A stretch of DNA of 7,772 bases from Solirubrobacterales bacterium (lineage in GTDB: Bacteria > Actinomycetota > Thermoleophilia > Solirubrobacterales > Solirubrobacteraceae). Numbering within the stretch: position 1 is the stretch's first letter; each line of letters starts with the position of its first letter. Shown piece after piece: positions 1 to 6,047 of this stretch. The stretch covers positions 1-7,772 of the forward strand of contig JAFAZB010000382.1 of the NCBI GenBank assembly GCA_019240015.1, read 5' to 3'. Under the pieces are notes generated by a model. It was not told the origin of the DNA and did no database searches. It saw nothing but the letters and a program-made list of their open reading frames with translations. The translations under genes were made by a program, and so were the position numbers.

Positions 1-1167
1 GACCCGCCTGGCGACGACCGCGACGCTGTTGACGTGGTCCTCGAGCTCGGAGCGCCGGGCCGCGAGCGCGGCCAACAGGACGTCACGGCTCTGGGTGGCG
101 GCGGTGGGCCGACCGCCGTGCTTTTGGGCGTACATGCGGTGGTCGCACACGCGCAACGCCTCGGAAGGGTCGCCGGCCTCCTCGGGAACCAGCGCCGCGC
201 CGCACGAGGCCGACACAGAGAAGCCCTCGCCGTGCTCGGTGAATGCCTCCGACCAGCGCTCGAGCGGCGGATCGGCGCCCTCGATCGAGTCGGCGAGCGC
301 GCAGAACTCGTCGCCCCCGAGCCGATAGGCCCTGCCAGCGCCGCCGACCGCCGAGCCAAGGCGGGTCGCCAGCCGAGCGAGCAGGCTATCCCCTGCCGGA
401 TGCCCGAAGCGGTCGTTGTACTCCTTGAAGCCGTTGAGATCGAAGATCGCGAGCACCGCCGGCTCGCCGCGCTCGAACACCGACTCCAGATCGCTCATCA
501 GCGACCGGCGGTTGCGCAGCCCGGTCAGGGCGTCGGTCATGCTGATCCGCTCGAGCTCCTCCTGGGCAGCTCGCATCCGCTCACGGACCTGCTCGTTCAG
601 TCGCCAGGCGATGACCCCGGCGATCCCGGCCAGCGCGACGTACATCGCGTGCAGCGCCGCCCACGCCCAAGGGGCGCTCCAGGCGGCCGGATTGTTGAAC
701 ACGGCGTGGGGGTCGAGCGTTCCCATGATCCCGTGGTGCAGGAGCACGAACGCGACCGCCAGCAGGAACGGGACCCAGTCCTCGTACAACGTCAGGACCA
801 CGACCACGACGAAGAACGAGAAATGCATCTCGATCAGCCCGCCGGAGATGTCGATCAGCGACGCGGACGCCGCGAGCAGCCCCAGCGACGCCGACACCGA
901 GCGCCACTTGCGCGACGGGACTTCCCAGTGCGCGAGCAGCGCGAACGCCACCAGCGAGGCAACCTCGGGGGCGTACCGGCTCGCGTCCGCGCCATGTGCC
1001 GCCACCGCGTACACGGGGACGATCACGATCGTTACCCACAGCAGTCCGGAGATCAGCGCGTGACGGCGTCGCCACTCCGCGTCCGGTAGCGAGCCACCGT
1101 GGGGGAGGATCTCTCGCAGCCATGCACAGGCGCGCTGCAGCCTGGAGCCAGCAGATGTGGAGATCAT
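1..1167 (-). CDS. Membrane-anchored GGDEF protein with start of a C-terminal HD-type domain (partial, C-terminus beyond left edge)
   Basis: Probable cyclic-di-GMP enzyme at the inner membrane. 389 residues are visible and the frame is open to the window edge. Residues about 37-188 hold roughly six hydrophobic segments. A conserved-looking pair carries membrane histidines: MHFSFF (H115) and LLHHGIMG (H144, H145). A short coiled-coil-like linker (190-209) leads to a GGDEF domain beginning MTDALTGLRNRR (210-221). It has the metal-site DLNGFKEYND (243-252), FGHPAGD (254-260) and an intact RLGGDEF motif (GGDEF 284-288), so diguanylate cyclase activity is plausible. No RxxD inhibitory I-site precedes GGDEF; the equivalent positions 275-278 read GGAG. 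After the GGDEF domain (to about 355), residues 360-389 read LLAALAARRSELEDHV and onwards, resembling the first helix of an HD or HD-GYP phosphohydrolase domain. The HD residues themselves lie outside the window. The ATG at 1167 overlaps the stop of the upstream small ORF (ATGA), which supports this start. GGDEF identity is secure; the HD part is inference. Confidence 0.9.
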   Translation of the reverse strand, partial: MISTSAGSRLQRACAWLREILPHGGSLPDAEWRRRHALISGLLWVTIVIVPVYAVAAHGADASRYAPEVASLVAFALLAHWEVPSRKWRSVSASLGLLAASASLIDISGGLIEMHFSFFVVVVVLTLYEDWVPFLLAVAFVLLHHGIMGTLDPHAVFNNPAAWSAPWAWAALHAMYVALAGIAGVIAWRLNEQVRERMRAAQEELERISMTDALTGLRNRRSLMSDLESVFERGEPAVLAIFDLNGFKEYNDRFGHPAGDSLLARLATRLGSAVGGAGRAYRLGGDEFCALADSIEGADPPLERWSEAFTEHGEGFSVSASCGAALVPEEAGDPSEALRVCDHRMYAQKHGGRPTAATQSRDVLLAALAARRSELEDHVNSVAVVARRV

Positions 1168-1376
1168 CGCGCCTGCGAAGCGTGCGCGCCTAGCTGATGC
1201 AGCGGGCAGAAGTAGAGCAGCGCCGCGGGCGGTCGGGCACCGGCGACCGAGTAGCCCACCATCAGCAGGTGCGGGCCCAGCGATGCGAGCAGGGCAAGCG
1301 TAAGTCCCACGGCTACGAGCGCGTTCGGTGCCCGGAGCAGCCTCATATCCGGGATATCGGTCCCCGGCGCAGGCAC
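1164..1376 (-). CDS. Hypothetical small membrane protein, translationally coupled to the GGDEF gene
   Basis: Unrecognised 70-residue ORF starting at GTG 1376; an internal ATG at 1346 would give 60 residues. Neither start has a clear Shine-Dalgarno sequence. From the internal Met the protein has a short basic stretch (MRLLRAP), then a hydrophobic segment of about 25 residues rich in Leu, Val and Ala, a Gly/Tyr/Ala-rich turn, and a second weaker hydrophobic stretch ending LLYFCPLHQLG with a single Cys and a nearby His. Its TGA (1166-1164) overlaps the ATG of the GGDEF sensor by four bases in ATGA form, the usual signature of translational coupling, and its codon ends look G/C-rich like its neighbours. 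It could be a small membrane partner of the sensor. It could also be a non-coding frame that happens to be open. No function is assigned. Confidence 0.42.
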   Translation of the reverse strand: MPAPGTDIPDMRLLRAPNALVAVGLTLALLASLGPHLLMVGYSVAGARPPAALLYFCPLHQLGAHASQAR

Positions 1377-1443
1377 TTTAGGATCGGGGCGCCAGGACCA
1401 ACCGAAGGCCGACGGTGAACGACTCAGCGATTAACGGGTCGCG

Positions 1444-2142
1444 CTAGAAGAGCCCGAGCTGCGGCAGCGGCTCGAGCGCGATCGTCGGCGGCTCCTCGGG
1501 CTCGGAGTCCTCGAGCTCCGCCTCGGGGATCTCCTTGAGCGGCTCTGGCTGCACCGGAGTGCCGCGCGCGAGCAGCTCCGGAATGCGACGGAAGTCGGCC
1601 CGCAAGGTCTCCAGCGTGGTCGGCGTGTAGAGAGCCGCGGCCGGGTGATAGAGGGGGTAGAGCCGCACTGCTCGCGAGCCGATCAGGCGCAGCTCCTCGC
1701 GGCCGTGCAGGCGGGAGATCCCGGTACTGTCAGCCCGCAGCAGCTTGGTGGCGAAGTTCCCGAGCGAGCAGATCACGCTCGGCTCGATCAGCTCGACCTG
1801 CCGGCGTAAGTAGTCCTGACAAGCCTCGATCTCGTTGGGGTGCGGATCACGGTTGTCGGGGGGCCGGCACTTGAGCGTGTTGGCGATGAACACGTCCTGA
1901 CGGTTCAACCCGATCTCCGCCAACAGCTTGTCGAGCAGCTTGCCGGCCTGCCCCACGAACGGGAGTCCCATGCGATCCTCGTTCGCTCCCGGCGCCTCGC
2001 CGATGAACATCAGCTCCGCGTTCGCGTTGCCCGAGCCGAACACCACCGTGGTGCGGCTCTGGTGCAGCGCGCAGCGCCGGCAGTCGCGGGCTTGCTCGTA
2101 CACCGCCTTCAGCAGGCTCCGGCGCTCGGTGGCACTGCTCAC
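1444..2142 (-). CDS. Family 4 (Fe-S) uracil-DNA glycosylase
   Basis: Removes uracil from DNA as the first step of base excision repair. From GTG 2142 the protein is 232 residues. The family 4 features are all present. CRRC (C21, C24), C92 in NTLKCRPP and C108 in EIEACQDYL supply the four [4Fe-4S] ligands. Motif GEAPGANEDRMGLPFVGQAG (48-67) is the uracil/active-site loop, and YPLYHPAAALY (162-172) carries the conserved C-terminal His-Pro (H166). The catalytic core ends near residue 197. An acidic, proline-rich tail follows and ends PLPQLGLF at the very C-terminus; QLGLF matches the bacterial sliding-clamp (DnaN) binding consensus QL[SD]LF closely. The frame remains open upstream to an ATG at 2316, but those extra 58 residues look non-conserved and would overlap the start of the divergent gene. 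GTG 2142 gives the usual family N-terminus, although no strong ribosome binding site precedes it. Confidence 0.93.
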   Translation of the reverse strand: MSSATERRSLLKAVYEQARDCRRCALHQSRTTVVFGSGNANAELMFIGEAPGANEDRMGLPFVGQAGKLLDKLLAEIGLNRQDVFIANTLKCRPPDNRDPHPNEIEACQDYLRRQVELIEPSVICSLGNFATKLLRADSTGISRLHGREELRLIGSRAVRLYPLYHPAAALYTPTTLETLRADFRRIPELLARGTPVQPEPLKEIPEAELEDSEPEEPPTIALEPLPQLGLF

Positions 2143-2260
2143 AGCAGGTGATGGTAACCCTGGGATCAGACGGGGTATGATCGGTTGCGAGGCCGTTACC
2201 GACTCCGGGACGGACCTCGACGCAAACACCAAGAATTTCTTTCGCCGACCGGTATCTCTG
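2143..2260. promoter_or_regulatory. Divergent intergenic region between the uracil-DNA glycosylase and the pantothenate operon
   Basis: This 118-bp gap must hold promoters for both directions if both operons start here. On the plus strand TATGAT at 2176-2181 is a good -10 hexamer, but no convincing -35 sits 16-18 bases upstream, so it is only a candidate. It would give a leader of about 70 bases for the DUF2520 gene. An AT-rich island around 2223-2243 contains an 11-bp inverted repeat, AAGAA-T-TTCTT (2231-2241), unusual in this GC-rich setting and a possible operator. No clear Shine-Dalgarno precedes either start codon. I could not identify a known regulator's site. Confidence 0.3.
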
Positions 2261-3031
2261 ATGCGGGAACTGGAACGGGATCTCACCTCCGACCCCCCTG
2301 CCTGTACGAGCGCCACGCGCGGGTGTGTGGCGATCGTGGGTGCGGGCCGGCTCGGAATGGCCCTCTCGCGCGCGCTCCGCGACGCCGGCTATCAGCTCGT
2401 CGGGCCGCTGGGCCGCGGGCCCCACGCGATCGAGGCCGATGCCGTGCTTTTGTGCGTGCCCGACAAGGAGATCCCCGCGGCAGCGGCGGGGATCGCGATC
2501 GGGCCGATCGTCGGCCACTGCTCGGGCGCGACCGGACTCGATGCGCTGGCGCCACACGAGGCATGCTCGCTGCACCCCTTGATGACCGTCACGCCCGCCG
2601 GCGCGCAGTTCAGGGGCGCCGGCGCGGCGATCGCCGGCAGTACTCCGCGCGCGCTGGCGCTCGCCGGTCAGCTCGCGGCGGCACTCGGGATGCGGGCCAC
2701 CGAGATCGCGGAGTCCGACCGGCCTGCATATCACGCCGCCGCCTCGATCGCTTCCAACTTCCTGACCACCCTCGAGGCCGCCGCGGAGCGAGTCGCGGCG
2801 AGCGCAGGGCTGGAGCGGGAGCTGCTGGTGCCGCTGGTCCGTGCCACGGTCGAGAACTGGGCGAGCTTCGGCTCTGCGGCAGCGCTGACCGGGCCGGTTG
2901 CCCGCGGGGATACTGAAACCGTCTCGAGGCAGCGCGCCGCGGTCGCCACCCGGACTCCCGACCTGGTGGCGCTGTTCGACGCGCTGGTGTCGGCGACGGA
3001 GGCGCTCGCCGCGCGAGCGGCGATCGGATGA
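2261..3031 (+). CDS. Rossmann-like/DUF2520 dehydrogenase-type protein; candidate ketopantoate reductase of the pan operon
   Basis: The 256-residue protein has an N-terminal dinucleotide-binding fold: VAIVGAGRLG (23-32) gives the GxGxxG fingerprint, LLCVPDKEIP (63-72) follows a beta strand, and GHCSGATGLDAL (85-96) and CSLHPLMTV (102-110) are typical of this family. The helical C-terminal DUF2520 domain includes YHAAASIASNFLTTLEAAAE (157-176) and LTGPVARGDTETVSRQ (209-224). The fold is related to F420-dependent NADP reductases, ProC and 6-phosphogluconate dehydrogenases. It is the first gene of an operon with panC, panD and panB, and its TGA overlaps the panC ATG (ATGA). Since no panE is present, a role in NAD(P)H-dependent reduction of ketopantoate to pantoate is a reasonable inference, not proven. 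Start alternatives in frame are ATG 2177 and GTG 2327; ATG 2261 was chosen because it precedes the Rossmann strand by about 22 residues and leaves room for a promoter. Confidence 0.85.
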   Translation: MRELERDLTSDPPACTSATRGCVAIVGAGRLGMALSRALRDAGYQLVGPLGRGPHAIEADAVLLCVPDKEIPAAAAGIAIGPIVGHCSGATGLDALAPHEACSLHPLMTVTPAGAQFRGAGAAIAGSTPRALALAGQLAAALGMRATEIAESDRPAYHAAASIASNFLTTLEAAAERVAASAGLERELLVPLVRATVENWASFGSAAALTGPVARGDTETVSRQRAAVATRTPDLVALFDALVSATEALAARAAIG

Positions 3032-3912
3032 GGACCGTCCGCACCGTCGCCGAGCTGCGGGCGGAGCTCGCCACGTCCCGGCGCGCAGGACTCACGATCG
3101 GGCTGGTCCCGACGATGGGCGCGTTTCACGAGGGTCACCTCTCGCTGATGCGACGGGCGCGGACACAATGCGAGGTGGTCGTCGTGTCGCTGTTCGTCAA
3201 CCCGGCCCAGTTCAACGACACCGCCGATCTCGAGCGCTATCCCCGCGACGAGCGCCACGACGCGCAGCTGGCGGCCGACGTTGGCGTCGACTACCTGTTC
3301 GCGCCCTCGCCCGCTGAGGTCTATCCGCCCGGATTTGCCACCACCGTCTCGGTGCGCGGGCTGACCGAGACGCTGGAGGGCCGGCACCGAGGCAGCCGGC
3401 ACTTCGACGGCGTCACGACGGTGGTCACGAAGCTGCTCAACATGGTCGGGCCGGACGTCGCCTACTTCGGGCGCAAGGACGCGCAGCAGGCGCTCGTGAT
3501 CGGCCGCCTGGTCCGCGATCTCGATATGCCCGTGCGAATCGAGGTCTGCCCCACCGTGCGCGACCGCGACGGCTTGGCGCTCTCCAGCCGCAACGCCGCG
3601 CTGCGCGATGCCGACCGAGAGGCGGCGCTGTCACTGTCGAGGGCGCTGCACGCCGTGCAGGAGGCCGTCGCCGCGGGCGAGCGGGATCCCGACGCAGCGA
3701 GGAGGCGAGGGTGGGAGGAGCTTCAGACCGCCGAGGTCGAGCCCGATTACCTGGAGCTCGTCTCGGCGGACTCGCTGGCGCCGGTGCAGCGAATCGACGG
3801 CGACGTGCTCGCCGTCGTGGCCGGTCGCGTCGGCGCCACGCGTCTGATCGACAACACACTTATCCACGTGCTCCCCGCGGCCGCGGCGAGCACCGGCAAC
3901 GGGAGACCCTGA
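3028..3912 (+). CDS. panC: Pantothenate synthetase (pantoate--beta-alanine ligase)
   Basis: Cytosolic enzyme that activates pantoate with ATP to pantoyl-adenylate and joins it to beta-alanine, giving pantothenate (vitamin B5). At 294 residues it is of normal length. The nucleotidyltransferase motif VPTMGAFHEGHLSLM (27-41) carries the HIGH-like histidines H34 and H37. SLFVNPAQF (54-62) and LEGRHRGSRHFDGV (116-129) form the pantoate/ATP pocket, FGRKDAQQ (147-154) is the ATP-binding loop, and LALSSRN (183-189) is the KMSKS-like segment. The FG-R-KD form is a minor variant of the more common Glu or Gln at that place. The start overlaps the upstream DUF2520 stop as ATGA, implying translational coupling, and the panD start follows one base after the stop. 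The last dozen or so residues are Ala/Gly-rich and look dispensable. Confidence 0.98.
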   Translation: MRTVRTVAELRAELATSRRAGLTIGLVPTMGAFHEGHLSLMRRARTQCEVVVVSLFVNPAQFNDTADLERYPRDERHDAQLAADVGVDYLFAPSPAEVYPPGFATTVSVRGLTETLEGRHRGSRHFDGVTTVVTKLLNMVGPDVAYFGRKDAQQALVIGRLVRDLDMPVRIEVCPTVRDRDGLALSSRNAALRDADREAALSLSRALHAVQEAVAAGERDPDAARRRGWEELQTAEVEPDYLELVSADSLAPVQRIDGDVLAVVAGRVGATRLIDNTLIHVLPAAAASTGNGRP

Positions 3913-3913
3913 G

Positions 3914-4330
3914 ATGCAGCGAACGATGTTGAAGTCGAAGATCCACCGCGCGACCGTGACCGACTGCGACCTGCACTACGTCGGCTCGATCACGATCGAC
4001 CAGGACCTGCTCGACGCAGCCGAGATCCTCGAGTTCGAGCAGGTCGCAGTCGTCGACATCGACAACGGCGCTCGGTTCGAGACCTACACGATCTCCGGCG
4101 AGCGAGGGTCGGGCGAGATCAAGCTGAACGGCGCGGCGGCCCGGCTGGTTCACCGGGGCGACACGATCATCGTGATCTCCTATGCCGCCTACGACCCCGA
4201 CGAGCTCGAGCAATACCGCCCGCGCGTCGTGCACGTGGACGGGCGTAACCGGATTCACACCGTCGACAGCGAGGTGGCGACCCTGGTCGGGGCCACCGAT
4301 CGCATAGCGCCAGCCCCGGCTGCCGCGTAG
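3914..4330 (+). CDS. panD: Aspartate 1-decarboxylase (pyruvoyl-dependent), proenzyme
   Basis: Converts L-aspartate to beta-alanine, the second substrate of the neighbouring PanC. The 138-residue proenzyme has the self-cleavage site HYVGS with Gly24-Ser25, at the same position as in characterised PanD; Ser25 becomes the pyruvoyl group. Other active-site residues are in place: K9 in MLKSKIHRA, R54, T57 and Y58 in RFETYTISGERGS, and N72 in LNGAAA. The C-terminal tail, about ten residues longer than in short homologues, ends in an Ala/Pro-rich stretch. The gap to the panC stop is a single base, and a GGGAG-like ribosome binding site lies inside the end of panC (3901-3906). I see no panM-like maturation gene nearby; this factor is mainly known from enterobacteria, so its absence is not surprising. 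Confidence 0.97.
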   Translation: MQRTMLKSKIHRATVTDCDLHYVGSITIDQDLLDAAEILEFEQVAVVDIDNGARFETYTISGERGSGEIKLNGAAARLVHRGDTIIVISYAAYDPDELEQYRPRVVHVDGRNRIHTVDSEVATLVGATDRIAPAPAAA

Positions 4331-4341
4331 AGGAGAGCGCA

Positions 4342-5229
4342 ATGTCCGCCACCCCCCATACCCCGGTCCCCCACAACCTCGACGCCCCGCTGCCAATGAC
4401 GCTGCCGCGGCTGGCCGAGAAGCAGCGCCTCGGCGAGCCGATCGTGATGGTCACGGCGTATGACTACCCCTCCGCTCAGGTCGCCGAGCAGGCCGGCGTC
4501 GACGTGGTGCTGGTCGGCGACTCGGGGGCGATGACCGTGCTCGGGTATCCCTCGACCGTGCCGGTGTCGACCGACGAGATGCTCGTCCTGGCGGCCGCGG
4601 TCAGACGCGGCCTGACGACGCCGCTGCTGGTCGGGGACCTCCCATTTGGCTCCTACGAAGCCTCAGACGAGCAGGCCGTCGCGACCGCCCAGCGCTTCAT
4701 CAAGGAGGCCGGCTGCGACGCGGTCAAGCTCGAGCGGGGCGGCAGTAGCGTGCAGCGAGCCCGCGCGATCGTCCAGGCGGGGATCCCGGTGATGGGCCAT
4801 GTCGGCCTGACCCCGCAAACTGCGACCGCGCTCGGCGGCTACCGCGCCCAAGGCCGCACCGCCGAGCGGGCGCTGCGGGTCGCCGAGGATGCGCTCGCAC
4901 TCCAGCAGGCAGGCTGCTTCTCGATCGTGTTCGAAGCGATCCCCGCCGCGGTCTCGCGGGCGCTGGTGGAGCGCCTCGAAGTGCCGGTGATCGGGATCGG
5001 GGCGGGCCCGGCGACCGATGGCCAGGTACTCGTGTTCCACGACCTGCTCGGCATCTACGACGGCCACGCGCCGCGGTTCGCCAAGCGCTATGCCGATCTC
5101 AAGGCGCAGATGATCGCCGGTGTCGCCGAGTACGCGGGTGAGGTCCGCCGCCGTGCGTTTCCCGGTCCCGAGCACACCTACTCGATCGACGACGAGCAGC
5201 TGGCGCAGTTCCTGGCCGAGCTTGACTAG
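4342..5229 (+). CDS. panB: 3-methyl-2-oxobutanoate hydroxymethyltransferase (ketopantoate hydroxymethyltransferase)
   Basis: Transfers a hydroxymethyl group from 5,10-methylene-tetrahydrofolate to 2-oxoisovalerate, forming ketopantoate, the first committed step of pantothenate synthesis. The 295-residue TIM-barrel protein shows TAYDYPSA (38-45), VGDSGAMTVLGYPSTVPVST (58-77), GDLPFGSYEAS (98-108), VKLERGG (128-134), MGHVGLTPQTATALGGYRAQ (151-170), VFEAIP (196-201) and IGIGAGPATDGQVLV (217-231). By alignment with E. coli PanB, the Mg2+ ligands are D60, D99 and E131, and the catalytic acid is E198. A strong AGGAG (4331-4335) sits 6 bases before ATG 4342 and fixes the start, although the first 15 or so residues are a low-complexity extension. 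It is the last gene of the pan cluster; a weak GC-rich hairpin follows. Confidence 0.98.
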   Translation: MSATPHTPVPHNLDAPLPMTLPRLAEKQRLGEPIVMVTAYDYPSAQVAEQAGVDVVLVGDSGAMTVLGYPSTVPVSTDEMLVLAAAVRRGLTTPLLVGDLPFGSYEASDEQAVATAQRFIKEAGCDAVKLERGGSSVQRARAIVQAGIPVMGHVGLTPQTATALGGYRAQGRTAERALRVAEDALALQQAGCFSIVFEAIPAAVSRALVERLEVPVIGIGAGPATDGQVLVFHDLLGIYDGHAPRFAKRYADLKAQMIAGVAEYAGEVRRRAFPGPEHTYSIDDEQLAQFLAELD

Positions 5230-5235
5230 CTGACT

Positions 5236-5248
5236 CGCCCCTGGGGCG
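5236..5248 (+). terminator. Small GC-rich hairpin after panB
   Basis: CGCCC-CTG-GGGCG forms a 5-bp perfect stem with a 3-base loop, seven bases after the panB stop. There is no following T tract, so it is a weak candidate for an intrinsic terminator. It may only be a pause site before the DUF47 gene. Confidence 0.25.
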
Positions 5249-5290
5249 GGCGCACCGCCACCGGCACGCGAGAGCAATACCATCACGGCG

Positions 5291-5917
5291 ATGCCGCGGC
5301 TGGCGCAAGTGTTCGCCCCCAGAGACCGGCTGTACTTCGAGCTGTTCGAGGAGGCGGGCCAGAACATCTTCCGCTGCTGCGATCTGCTCGACCGCCTCCT
5401 GTCCAGCTATCCGGACCGCAAGGAGCTGGCCGAGGAGATCCTGGTCTGCGAGCACGAGGGCGATCGGATCACGCACGACATCATCCATCACCTCAACCAC
5501 ACGTTCGTGACCCCGATCGACCGCGAGGACATCCTCGCGCTCACCTCGGCCCTCGACGACATCGTCGACTACACCGAGGAGGTCGCGGACTACCTCGGGC
5601 TGTACAAGATCGAGGCCCCGATGGACCAGGCGATCCGGCTCGCGCGTGTGCTGAAGGCCGCCTCACGCCAGATCTCCGAGGCAATCCCCCTGCTGCGGGG
5701 GTTCAGAGACATCTCGCACTACACGGTCGAGATCAACCGGCTCGAGAACGAGGGCGACCGCATCACGCGCGAGGCCGTCGCGTCGCTGTTCGACGGCGGG
5801 ATCGATCCGATGGTCGTGATCCGCTGGAAGGACCTGTTCGAGCGCCTCGAGGCGGCGATCGACGCAACCGAGCGGGTCGCCAACATCCTCGAAGGGATAG
5901 TGATCAAGAACTCCTGA
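5291..5917 (+). CDS. DUF47 family protein (PhoU-like, putative phosphate transport regulator)
   Basis: The 208-residue all-helical cytosolic protein belongs to the DUF47/PhoU-div family, usually a partner of the low-affinity phosphate transporter Pit. The two internally repeated metal-binding signatures of PhoU-like folds are visible: CEHEGDRITHDI (53-64) and LENEGDRITREA (151-162). Each is paired with an acidic helix, ALDDIVDYTEEVADYL (87-102) and RLEAAIDATERVANIL (185-200). Length and motif spacing are normal. ATG 5291 lies 61 bp after panB without an obvious close ribosome binding site; GAGAG lies about 16 bases upstream. No pit gene adjoins it, because the next gene is on the other strand, so its transporter must be elsewhere. 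Transcription with the pan operon is possible but functionally unexplained. Confidence 0.93.
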   Translation: MPRLAQVFAPRDRLYFELFEEAGQNIFRCCDLLDRLLSSYPDRKELAEEILVCEHEGDRITHDIIHHLNHTFVTPIDREDILALTSALDDIVDYTEEVADYLGLYKIEAPMDQAIRLARVLKAASRQISEAIPLLRGFRDISHYTVEINRLENEGDRITREAVASLFDGGIDPMVVIRWKDLFERLEAAIDATERVANILEGIVIKNS

Positions 5918-5919
5918 GC

Positions 5920-6043
5920 GGGCTTCCTGTCCTCCCGGCGGCACCCGCGCTGCGCGCGAGGTGTCCGGCGGGAGACGCCCACGCCCGCTGGAAAGCCCCA
6001 CGGCTCGGTACGCACGCCAATGCCGCCGGGAGACGTCAAGCCC
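5920..6043. repeat. Inverted repeat pair with a third degenerate copy, between convergent genes
   Basis: The left arm (5920-5943, plus strand) reads GGGCTT, a 6-base spacer, then CTCCCGGCGGCA. The right arm, read on the minus strand from 6043 to 6021, reads GGGCTT, a 5-base spacer, then the identical CTCCCGGCGGCA. A third, more diverged unit on the minus strand lies between them (about 5998 to 5961: GGGCTT, longer spacer, then CTCCCGCCGG). The three units fill most of the 130-bp intergenic gap and contain no convincing gene. They resemble palindromic intergenic repeats or a folded bidirectional terminator. Whether they recur elsewhere in the genome cannot be seen here. Confidence 0.6.
5932..5974. 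terminator. Long GC-rich hairpin, probable bidirectional terminator
   Basis: Bases 5932-5945 pair with 5960-5974, with one G-G mismatch (5938/5968) and one bulged T (5964). Above a bulged A (5959) the stem continues as CGCGC-TGC-GCGCG (5946-5958). That makes about 18 base pairs in all. Flanking GCGGGC (5918-5923) and GCCCGC (5983-5988) can extend it. It begins 15 bases after the DUF47 stop and lies between convergent genes, as expected for a two-way terminator. There is no T tract, so the mechanism would be structural or Rho-assisted. Confidence 0.5.
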
Positions 6044-6047
6044 ACCC

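Noticed and set aside
34..1089. A 351-codon plus-strand open frame and other long frames opposite the GGDEF gene
   Set aside because: Composition is Arg/His/Gln-rich without domains, and the opposite strand encodes an unmistakable GGDEF protein. In GC-rich DNA such antisense frames are expected.
1928..2260. Upstream extension of the DUF2520 gene to ATG 1928 or 2177
   Set aside because: The frame to 1928 runs antisense through the conserved core of the glycosylase gene. The 2177 start lies inside the candidate -10 element and adds residues without family character, though it cannot be strictly excluded.
2143..2316. N-terminal extension of the uracil-DNA glycosylase to ATG 2316
   Set aside because: The extra 58 residues are low in recognisable structure, overlap the likely start of the divergent DUF2520 gene, and exceed the usual family N-terminus. 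GTG 2142 fits better.
2731..3402. 223-codon minus-strand ORF opposite DUF2520 and panC
   Set aside because: It lies opposite two well-recognised coding regions and has no motif of its own.
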